From assembly GCA_949358305.1 (NCBI GenBank), contig CASHSZ010000107.1:1-46982 (forward strand): 46,982 nucleotides of DNA. The letters are read 5' to 3'. This DNA comes from Strigamia acuminata. Its lineage: Eukaryota > Arthropoda > Chilopoda > Geophilomorpha > Linotaeniidae. Each line of letters starts with the position of its first letter. Within the stretch, counting starts at the first letter, position 1. The translations under genes were made by a program, and so were the position numbers. Of this stretch, positions 31,525 to 40,259 are shown in pieces. Under the pieces are notes generated by a model. That model made no database searches and was not told where the DNA came from. It saw only the letters and a program-made list of their open reading frames with translations.

Positions 31525-32412
31525 TTAATTAACTAACTGGACAGGTAGATATAGCGCGACGAACTGGTGGCGGTCGCGGGTGACTGGTGACTGGTAACTG
31601 GTGACGAACGGGTTGCAACCACCAAACTGGTAGCAAGTTGTGCAGAATTGAAACACATAGTTTCGGGTGGATCTTGGGATATCCGACCACCCATGCGTCG
31701 GTGGTGTTGGGCGATCCCGCGCGTGGCGCCTGTTGCATTGGAAATTATTGGCACGCATAGGTGGCAACCATGGTAAGTTACTATGGAAAAAAAAAAAAAT
31801 GATTAATCAAATCGCGACCGACGAATCGACCATAAATTGCTTTACTCACTCTGGCACATAGCGCCTCGGCCCGAAGAATATGTTATTACCAAATTCCCCG
31901 GGCCGCACATAGATGGTCTGCGGCGACCTCGTCGAAGGTGGCGATCGCGACGAACCCCTTAAAAATAAAATAAAAATAAAATAGAATGAAATAAAAAGTG
32001 TCAAATAAATAAAACCAATCGATCGACCAATCACTCTCACCTTGTGCCCGGGCGCATTTCACCCCAAATGATGGGGTTATTCACGTTCTTTTTCCCAAAC
32101 GACAATCGCGATGGGCCCCTTAAAAATAAAATAAAAATAAAATGAAATAAAATAAAATGTGTCGAATAAATAAAACCAATCGATCGACCAACCACTCTCA
32201 CCTCGTGCCCGGGCGCATTTCACCCCAAATGATGGGGTTATTCACGTTCTTTTTCCCAAACGACAATCGCGATGGGCCCCTTAAAAATAAAATAAAAATA
32301 AAATGAAATAAAATAAAATGTGTCGAATAAATAAAACCAATCGATCGACCAACCACTCTCACCTCGTGCCCGGGCGCACTTCACCCCAGATGACGTTCTT
32401 TCCGTTCTCCAT
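31525..32412 (-). CDS. Modular gene with tandem 78-nt phase-2 exons, family G member 2
   Basis: Coding exons in transcript order are 32412-32363, 32279-32202, 32118-32041, 31957-31850 and 31780-31525, giving 189 residues. All junctions are phase 2 with good GTGAGA/GTGAGT donors and TTTTTAAG or TTCCATAG acceptors. Exons 2 and 3 are 78 nt and code the same 26-residue module (GPSRLSFGKKN...IIWGEMRPGT). The start ATG directly follows TTTCAG, so an upstream exon is expected but was not found. The last exon holds a Cys-rich patch (FCTTCYQFGGC). Exon 4 could also end the protein at a TGA if its donor is not used. LSFGKK resembles an amidation/dibasic site but no signal peptide is visible. Function is unknown. 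Confidence 0.65.
31957..32363 (-). repeat. 161-bp exon-intron tandem unit
   Basis: The exon ends at 32363, 32202 and 32041 and the exon starts at 32279, 32118 and 31957 are each 161 bp apart. Each unit is a 78-nt exon plus an 83-nt intron. The two inner units are nearly identical, introns included, so the duplication is recent. Confidence 0.9.
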
Positions 32413-32675
32413 CTGAAATGTAAAAATTAGATTACCGTAAATTAAATACAAACGAGAATTGAACAGCAAAACACAATCAATGAAAAGGAAAGGAAGGTGA
32501 ATAAAACCACAGATCAATCAAACAATGATAAACCGAATTATTCTCTTTTCATTTCTGGCAAGCGAGAATATGGCGACGAATTCCGCGCCTCTCCACGCTT
32601 CCACTCGTTTAGACACAAGCGGACGAATGGTCGGATTGTTGAAACAATTGTTGTCGTTGTCAATTGGTTGATTGG

Positions 32676-32708
<33 letters not shown>

Positions 32709-33258
32709 TGATAAATAGATAAACGGCATAAATACTTTCAACTTGCTCAGCAGCGAAGCACGTGGCGGCGCGGAATCAGCGGTCAGGTATGGCGGATTTC
32801 GATAACGACGCTGCTTGGTGAGCGGAGTTACAAAAAAATAAAAATTTGAAAGCATCGTGAAACAAATAGATGAATAAACAAATAAACATAAATATATAAA
32901 TAAACAAATAAATAAATAAAATAGACAAAAATAAACAAACAACGTCGCATCACGCGCGGGATTCCATGGTTGTCGCCAGATGCCGCGTCGAATCACTCGC
33001 GCGCTCGCCATCAGTAGTGTGGACCCCGTGTCGTGAACAAGTGAACAAGTGGAACGATTAGAGGTAAATTAACCATTTTCCCGGTAAACACTCGTCAGTT
33101 GGCGTTTTTACACGCGGTTCGCGGCCCTGGACTGCATTGCTTTTTGCGGCAGGTGAGCGTCGGGACCGCGGTGCCGTTTTAAAACCGAGACGGTATCGTG
33201 TACCAGGGCCACGGTACTTTGAAAAACTCGTGTAACGCGAACCGACTTTGTCGTACAA
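32413..33258. other. Intergenic or 5' region between divergent genes
   Basis: A (GATA)n tract is at 32676-32708. ATG-bearing short frames at 32789 (forward) and near 33011 (reverse) have no matching downstream exon. A GAG|GTAAAT donor at 33061/33062 may end an untranslated first exon of the gene at 33776. Confidence 0.4.
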
Positions 33259-33453
33259 CGAGAAAATACAAGATTCTCACTTTTTCTCGGTTTTGCTTTC
33301 ATTTGATTAATTCTTATGTTACGTTTCAATGCAATTTATCTCATTTCAGAAAACTACAAGACACGAATAAAAAGAAGATTTTTTCGTCTGTTTCTTATTG
33401 CATGGTGGGTTAAGCCTATATATAAGATTTTTCTCATTTAATTAGAAATAAAC

Positions 33454-33485
<32 letters not shown>

Positions 33486-33611
33486 CTTTTTATATGTGTC
33501 TCGCAGACTTCTGAAATAAGATAAATTGTATTGAAACCAAAGGTAAGAATTAACCAAATGGAAGTAAAACCGAGAAAATACGAGAACTTCGTATTTTCTC
33601 GTGTTTTCTCG
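33259..33611. repeat. Large inverted repeat (arms about 130 bp)
   Basis: Arm 33259-33386 matches the reverse complement of 33475-33611 closely along its length, around a loop of about 90 bp with a poly-A run. Weaker similarity extends outward on both sides. The forward frame on the left arm and reverse frame on the right arm code similar peptides (SRFCFHLINSY versus SRFYFHLVNSY), which confirms the match. A foldback element or hairpin-RNA source is possible. Confidence 0.85.
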
Positions 33612-33775
33612 CATTGTTCCGCGGTAGGCATCAAATGTACCACGTCCAACACGTACATGTACGCGCGTAGACTTGCGCGAACAATATGTGCGCGGATGTT
33701 TTATTCGACGTCCCACGTTTTGGTTCTTTTTGTTGCGATTTTAATTTTTATCTTTTTTTTCACATCGAAGAAAAT

Positions 33776-34367
33776 ATGGAAAAAGGAAAGAGAGGAGAAA
33801 AGCCGTCCACAAAGTCGCACCTGTCACCCGTCGTCCTTTTGGAACGCATCGACTTCATGGAGGCGTGGAGCCACACGCCAAACTTGAGCGCCGCCAGTAG
33901 TTCCGTGCATGATGCACGCGAGCGAAAAACTAATGATCCCACGAAGATCAAGGGGGTATGTGTCCCATTCCGATATTTACTCTTTTGTCTTTTTTATTTG
34001 ACCTTTTTTTTTTTTTTATTTTTTTTTTTATTTTTATTCGTTCTTTTCTCTCTTTCTCCAGTCGCTCGGTCGAAGACAGACGAAGGTCCAGGAGACGACA
34101 ATGGCGGCGACGGAGGAAAGGGTCGAAAAAATGATGGAGGGACTAGAGGAGAGAATTGAGGAGTTGATAGACAGGACGGAACAAAGACTCAAGAAAATGG
34201 TGAAGGCGACGATGGAGGAATTTGAGAAAACATTTGAAGAAGCAGAGGAAAAATGGTGGAAGGCGATGGAGGGAACGATGGGTTGGATAGAGGATGTCGT
34301 TGACGACGATGATGACGAAGGCGCTGAAGAGGCAATTGGTGGTTCCGATCTTTCGATGGAATTATAA
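33776..34367 (+). CDS. Coiled-coil gene, family Z member 2
   Basis: Coding exons are 33776-33955 and 34062-34367, giving 161 residues. The donor is GGG|GTATGT and the acceptor CTCTTTCTCCAG. Exon 1 is basic and Ser-rich and ends KIKG. Exon 2 starts with a TCG Ser codon. It codes a heptad-like Glu/Lys/Met-rich coiled coil (about residues 74-135) and ends in an Asp-rich stretch (VDDDDDEG). An acceptor-like CACATCGAAG lies five bases before the ATG, so an untranslated exon is likely upstream. The boundary K-x-K-(G/R)|S in phase 0 is shared with the genes at 24051 and 39224. Function is unknown. Coiled-coil oligomerisation is the only safe inference. Confidence 0.65.
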
Positions 34368-34681
34368 GAGGAGACGGTTTATTCCCACTCTCGTTTGTTT
34401 GTTTGTTTGATTGATTTAGTTTTTGTTTTTGTTTTTAATTTTATTTATTCATTTATTTTTTTTTTTTTTTCAATTGTCAAAGATGTGACACAACTCTTAT
34501 GGGATAAAAACAACAATCCCCCATCTCATTGTCTCGTATTGTTTGTTTATATTGCGTATATTTTGTTTCTCATTGTAAAAAAAACATCTCATCGGGTGAT
34601 TAAATATACGTCTTTATTTTATTTATTTTATTTATTTATCTGTTTCTCTTCTTTTCTATATTTTAGCACAATTTATAATCG
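34368..34681. other. 3' flank, low-complexity T-rich sequence
   Basis: No gene is seen. T-rich and ATTT-repeat tracts dominate. Confidence 0.5.
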
Positions 34682-34760
34682 ACCCAGAGTGGTCGAGTGG
34701 GCAGGACTACCTGCCGCATGGAGCCGTGGACTCTGGGTTCGAGTCTCGCTTCCGCGATCT
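34682..34760 (+). repeat. tRNA-like SINE head (best preserved copy)
   Basis: TGGTCGAGTGG (34690-34700) fits a pol III box A and GGGTTCGAGTCTC (34735-34747) fits box B, spaced as in a tRNA. The T-arm pairs partly. No acceptor stem can be closed, so this is a tRNA-derived element rather than a tRNA gene. Confidence 0.6.
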
Positions 34761-34929
34761 TACGTTTGCTTTGTGCAGAAAAAAGGAAAGAAAGAGACTG
34801 ACTGACTGCTGGGCGACAATGATGATGGTCCGAGAAATTCAACCCTTCTTTATTTTGTTTTAATTTTTATCCTATCTATCTATCTATCTATCTATCTAAT
34901 TTTTTTTTTTTTTAATTTAAAACAATTAC

Positions 34930-35720
34930 CGTCAGAGTGCGTTACCGTCGGAGATTTTTTCGTGATTGCCGTGCGCGCGAGAAAAATTGCAACCGACAAA
35001 CTTTCCCACATTGAAATTGGAAAACAAAATATATGGGGAGATCCACGTAGACAAGTAAATCAAGATTAACTTGGTTTCGGAATTTATAGGACACCTTTTA
35101 ACGCGGGAAACGCAAAAATCCGCATCGAATGGACACTTTGGCGTCCATCGAAGGGCACGGCTTACGTCGGGTGGCGTGGCGGTTCTGGGAAATTACATTA
35201 CAGGCCACGTGACCAGGTACAAAGTCCTGCGCACAAACGCTCGAGCGGAGTTGAATAAAAGTCCTTGAAATATATAAATCGATTTATCGACAGTGGAACT
35301 AATTCCACGACGAGTGCCCCAACGATTAATTAGATTATCGAATTGGGTGCCGTCTGAGTCGAAGATCGCGAACGCCCCGATCGGTTTACCATTTTAATTT
35401 CAACTCGCAGTACACGTTGCACCATCGTAGACGATGCGAGTTTGTATAATCGCGTTCGACGAGTTTGCATACACTTTGAATTCGTTCGCTTCGAGCCATC
35501 ATGGAGATCCGAGGGTTTCGGTCGAAATTTCCTGAATCGATTTGAAACGGTATTTCCCACCCACGGGTGTTCTGCTCCACCACGAACATTCCGGCGACCA
35601 TTGCGGCGACCATTGCGGCAACGAGCGCCTCACCTACGGTGAATGCGGGGCAGCTGGCACCGACGAGTGTCGGCAGCCCCAACAACTTGTTCCAAAATAA
35701 GCCCACAGACAGACACACCT
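34930..35720 (+). repeat. Long dispersed-repeat copy, left of the retropepsin-like gene
   Basis: The start matches repeats at 22590 and 25190. The segment 35251-35552 recurs at 37119-37420 with few differences. The type B hairpin is at 35647-35680 followed by TTGTTCCAAAATAAG. No gene is seen. Confidence 0.75.
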
Positions 35721-36039
35721 ATAAAGCGTGTTTATTTCAAATAATTGTGCAAAAACACCCATTTAATTGTTTATTTATTTGTTCCTCGTGATACGCGCGT
35801 GGCCTGTGCGTTGACGACGTGTTCGCGATTTCACGACGGAATTCGTGGATCCGTTCGTCGGGATTGGACTTTTGGGTGTCGGGTGAAAACGACCGACCGG
35901 GGACGAAATTCGAGGCGGAGAAGGGAGAAGGGAGCAAACAAGCGCGCGCGCAAGACGCCAAACGGAGTAAAAAAAATATCCAAAGAAGATGACTAAACTT
36001 TACTTTACTTTACTTAATTTTCGAATACTATGAGCACCC

Positions 36040-36115
36040 GGGATTCCATACTAAGGTCGAAATGACTAAAGTCGAAATCCCGTTTCGACCTAATTCGTTT
36101 CGACCCAGGTATCCC
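36040..36115. repeat. Imperfect palindrome with GGTCGAAA motifs
   Basis: GGGATTCC...AAGGTCGAAAT at the left mirrors GGTCGAAACG...GTATCCC at the right. It may be a short MITE, but no clear target duplication is seen. Confidence 0.4.
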
Positions 36116-36428
36116 ATCTAGTCTAAAATAAAAACAAACTCGCTGTTCACTGAAATATCTATATTTAAAGTTTTTACAGTTTTTACAGTTTGCAGAATGT
36201 TATAAAAAAAAAAAAAAAATAAAATAAAATAAATAAATAAATAAAAATAAAAATAAAAACAAATAAACAAATAAAACGGAATAAAACGAAACGATGAAAC
36301 AACGATACATTGAAGCGACGATTATATGGTGGAATAACGCCGAAAAAGTTACGCGAAAACGACAGTTATTTATTTGTATAACATTTTTTTCCCACATTTT
36401 TTACCCCATTCACACATAGGATTGCCAT

Positions 36429-36972
36429 TTATTGACACTTGTACATTTTATCTGGATATTCGACAAAGTACAAATTTGTCCATGGAACAAATCCATACTC
36501 GAATGGGATGGTGACGCCAAGTTTACGGTCTTTGAAGAATCGATCAAACCGCGCGCAAGACATATTCGAGTCCCAAAGGAAACGCATCCCCAAGACGAGA
36601 GTTCTTTCTTTCGTCACGACGATGAAGTTGGTTTCGGTGCCTCGATTCACCCACTCGACGTTCATCTTGATCTGTCCAATTATTTGGAAATGGTCACCAA
36701 CGATGTTTTTTAGGTACCGGTGTCTATCGTCGTCGTCGTCTAGTTCGCGGATACTGTCCCGAGGGTAGCCCGTTTCTTCGAATAAACGTTCGTCGATGGC
36801 GCAGAAGCGCGACCACTCGATTACCAGGGCATTACGCGCGAGATTCCCTATCTTCACCTTGAGCAAGGGATGTTCGTTCGTGGGTTCAAGCGGTTTCGGC
36901 TGAATAAGAGAAGTTTTAGATTAAAAATTATACGAAACAATTCGTATCTGTTTCTGGAATTACCTGGAACAT
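36429..36972 (-). CDS. Retropepsin-like protein with replaced catalytic triplet
   Basis: Coding exons are 36972-36964 and 36899-36429, giving 159 residues. The 64-nt intron has GTAATT at its donor and CTTATTCAG at its acceptor. Residues 18-43 (VKIGNLARNALVIEWSRF onward) follow the retropepsin first loop, and 104-111 (LVLGMRFL) follow the second hydrophobic-Gly motif. A flap-like VGDHFQIIG lies at 70-78. At the position of the catalytic D-(T/S)-G the sequence reads I-E-W, so proteolysis by the usual mechanism is not expected. The nearest comparison in the window is the protease of the LTR element (VQIGGLDYNALMDSG). A domesticated retroelement protease used as a binding fold is my inference. 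AATAAA (reverse) is at 36374-36369. Confidence 0.7.
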
Positions 36973-37118
36973 GGTTCAATGTTGCGAGGAACGCCAACGA
37001 GACGCGGAAAACAGTCTTGTATCGTGTCTGAACTTGATTTGGATGCAAATGAGACACGGGTTACGTCAGATGGCGTGGCGGTTGTGAGAAATTACATCAC
37101 ACAGGCGCTCGCGCGGAG

Positions 37119-37524
37119 TTAAATAAAAATCCTTGAAATATATAAATCGATTTATCGACAGTGGAACTAATTCCACGACGAGTGCCCCAACGATTAATTA
37201 GATTATCGAATTGGGTGCCGTCTGAGTCGAAGATCGCGAACGCCCCGATCGGTTTACCATTTTAATTTCAACTCGCAGTACACGTTGCACCATCGTAGAC
37301 GATGCGAGTTTGTATAATCGCGTTCGACGAGTTTGCAGACACTTTGAATTCGTTCGCTTCGAGCCATCATGGAGATCCGAGGGTTTCGGTCACAATTTCC
37401 TGAATCGATTTGATACGGTTGTTCTGCTCCGCCACGAACACTCCCTGGTTCGTCAAAAAACACTCCAAAGTGGGTTCGTCGGAGAACACGGGGCAGTTGG
37501 CGACCGATGCGCGCCGACAGCCCC
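37119..37524 (+). repeat. Dispersed-repeat copy, right of the retropepsin-like gene
   Basis: The segment repeats 35251-35552 at a shift of 1868 bp, then diverges and ends in a type B hairpin (37490-37524). The retropepsin-like gene lies between the two copies. Confidence 0.8.
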
Positions 37525-39080
37525 GACAAATTGTTCCAAAATAAATCCAAGCTCCCACAACGTTGTTTTCGATACGCGCGTTCCTACACGCGATGACGCG
37601 CGTGATGCGATGCGGGTGAGTGTGACACGGGTTTTCGAATTGGGCGTCGACGATGATGTTTGTCAACGTGGATAAACGTCCGCAAAGTGCCCGGAACGCA
37701 GTTAATTACCGACGAGAATTGAAAATGTAATTGTTTTTGATAAAAAGAAACCCTCGTAACGTTGAAACGATAAAGAGAACGCAAAATTCGGATTCGAATT
37801 CAGGTTCGATCCGCGAACTGTCGAGGCGCGACATGCCAAGCGTGGAGGGGAGCGTTTATCGCTCATAGGTGCCCGATGATCGGAGATGGGTGGGTGATGG
37901 GTGGGTGATCGGTACCAGACAGACACAAAACAGAATAAAATCTACCCCCGTACTTCGGTCGTCACTAAGATTACCTTCGCAGTGACCGACTAGAATAAGA
38001 GTTTTGCAAAATATCCGTCGTTTCATATTTTAATTTTGTCTTTCCGGCGTCTCGCGCCATCGCTTTCGACGTGAGTTTGTGTCATTGCGTTCGGTGGATT
38101 TGCAAGCGCCTCTAGGTCGATCGAGACCAGACACGCTTACTTCAGAGTAGGGACCACTCCACCACAAACATTCCGAGGGTATTGGCGCGCAAAAAGGACG
38201 GGGTCCTATCTTCTCGCCACGCAGAATACGGGCAGCCAGCATTGGCAGCCCCCAATAACTTGTTCCAAAATAAGATCGAGTTGATTAGATTCCTTCACTC
38301 ATCCCGTAAATACCGTAAATTTCGTAAATGTCACAATACGTGGTGAAAATGATGCGTCACGTGTCTTATCGCGCATTGGGTCACATTTAAACGCACGTAT
38401 CGTTAAGGGTGTCGCGTTCATGGTGGTACATTGGTGCCGGGATGTTCAGATACGCGCTCCCGTACGCTTCCACAGCGTTGGTATTGTTTGGTTATAGCGA
38501 TTGTTTGTTCCAAATAATTGTGCAAAAACACTAGTTTAATTGTTTATATATTTAATCCTCGGGAGATGCTGTGCGACCTATACGCCGACCCCAAGCTCGT
38601 GATTTTGCTGCGGATTTCGTGGATCTGTCCGGGCTTTTGGGCGCCGGACAAAAAAAAAGTTCGATTGGAAATGGGTCCCCGGACGAAGAAAAGAGAAAGG
38701 AGTAGACACGCGCGCGTGGGACACCCTGTGGAATAAAAAATACCCATGGAAGACAATGAAAGTTTAATCCCACAATCGTCGAATCGGTTTCGTGGTTTGC
38801 GCTCCAACTGTTAATTAGATTATCGTCGTTGGGACCGATTGAAACAAATTGTTTTGTGAAAAATTTGCAGTTTCAGATTTTAACTTTATCTATCTCCCAG
38901 ACTTCTTGCCCCATCGCTGTCTACGCTGTCTACGCGAGCCAGGCGACAATATGAGTCCTGAGGTCCGAGAGCGAGTCTGCATGTCCCAGGGGACGGCATG
39001 CGAGTAGCCACTCGTGCGCCCCTTGCCATCGCCAGACATGCTTTCGCCAAAGTATGAACCGTGACAACTATATTAAAACA
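37525..39080 (+). repeat. Further dispersed-repeat units without genes
   Basis: Segments near 37560-37800 match the 20700-21020 and 28900-29130 units, and 37970-38280 matches the TTATCTTCG/ATTTTAATTTT units. A degraded type B hairpin is near 38230. Nothing here looks coding. Confidence 0.6.
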
Positions 39081-39223
39081 ATGTTTATTCGATCGAAGGA
39101 ATCTATACAACAATTATGAGTACACTTGTCAATTTATTTATCTATTTATTTGATAGAATCTTGGTTGTGGTCACTGTCGGTCACATCGTAACCATCGTCT
39201 TCAAGGCCCATCACCCCTTCTCC

Positions 39224-39906
39224 CTACCACTCCTTTTCATCGCCGTTATCATCGAGTCCTTCGTAACCACAGCCATCTTCCTCCTCCATCATGTCCACCA
39301 TGTCCATCTCCATTTCCTTCACCTCCGCCTGCACCGCCTCTAGCTTCTTCCCCACCGACTTCAACACGCACAACGTCTTCGTCTTCTTTTCCCGCCATCT
39401 CGCCGCTTTCTCCATTCGCTCCGCAACCACTTTGTCCAGTTGCTCCGCCAACACCTTCTCCATTCGCTTCGCCATAACCTTCTCCACCACATTCTCCGCC
39501 ACATTCTCCGCCACATTCTTCACCACATTCTTCACCACATTCTCCATTTTTTCTGTTATCACCGCCTCGACCCTTGTTGCCAATCTCTCTTCCCGCAGCA
39601 CCGAAGGTGAAGACGGCGGCGGCAATGATGTCTCTCTTCGCGACTGGAAAGGGAAAGGGAGAAAAAAAAAAAAGAGAATAAGCAAATAAATAAAACCCAA
39701 GACGTGGCGCGTACCCTCTTGATCAGCGTCAGTTTACTCCTTTTCTGCCTGCCTGGACGCTTGGACAAAGCGGGATCGAGCGGTACCGACGCGATAGCGG
39801 CAGTCGACGACGGCGATGTGGTTCTAGTCCGCGTCGCACGGAGAACGGGCGCCGAGATGGACGATGTCTCCCCTTCCCCTTTCACCTTCCATGTTCCTGT
39901 CATCAT
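39224..39906 (-). CDS. Coiled-coil gene, family Z member 3
   Basis: Coding exons are 39906-39715 and 39643-39224, giving about 203 residues (a second ATG is at 39903). The donor is AGG|GTACGC and the acceptor TTTCCAG. Exon 1 is basic, Ser/Thr/Arg-rich and ends LIKR. Exon 2 begins with TCG, as in the two related genes. It contains a degenerate 12-bp repeat that codes VVKNV/AENV units and a long coiled coil with Arg/Lys/Glu, then an acidic tail ending near DDNGDEKEW. An untranslated exon probably ends at 40158 (AAAC|GTGAGT) next to a reverse-strand GCCATTTTT motif. AATAAA (reverse) is at 39089-39084. Function is unknown. Confidence 0.65.
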
Positions 39907-40259
39907 GGTCTCTGAAAAAGAAAAAAACGCGATAGATAAAATCAAAAGAAAAAGAAAAAAAAAAAAACAAAAAAAAAAAAAACAAATGGGTTATTAAATT
40001 GAGCTTCATTTTCTGTTAGCAACAATAACCAAACAAACAAATTTTTTCTGCGCGCGCGCTTACGGATACAATACGTGCATAATTGGGCGGGAATAATTGA
40101 CAAATGATACCACAAAACACTTGGCTCATTCGCTCGTTCACTCGCTCGCTCACTCACGTTTAACGAAACGAAACTAAACACGCAACTGCAAACGCAAACT
40201 GTCTTTGCCCGGCTCTAGCCCGATTTAAAAATGGCGACAATTGAAACGAAGCTTCGTGC

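Noticed and set aside
31525-32412. Neuropeptide precursor, because of repeated LSFGKK
   Set aside because: No signal peptide is visible and only two identical copies exist through exon duplication. Kept as a remark only.
34682-34760. Functional tRNA gene
   Set aside because: Box A and B are fair, but no acceptor stem can be formed.
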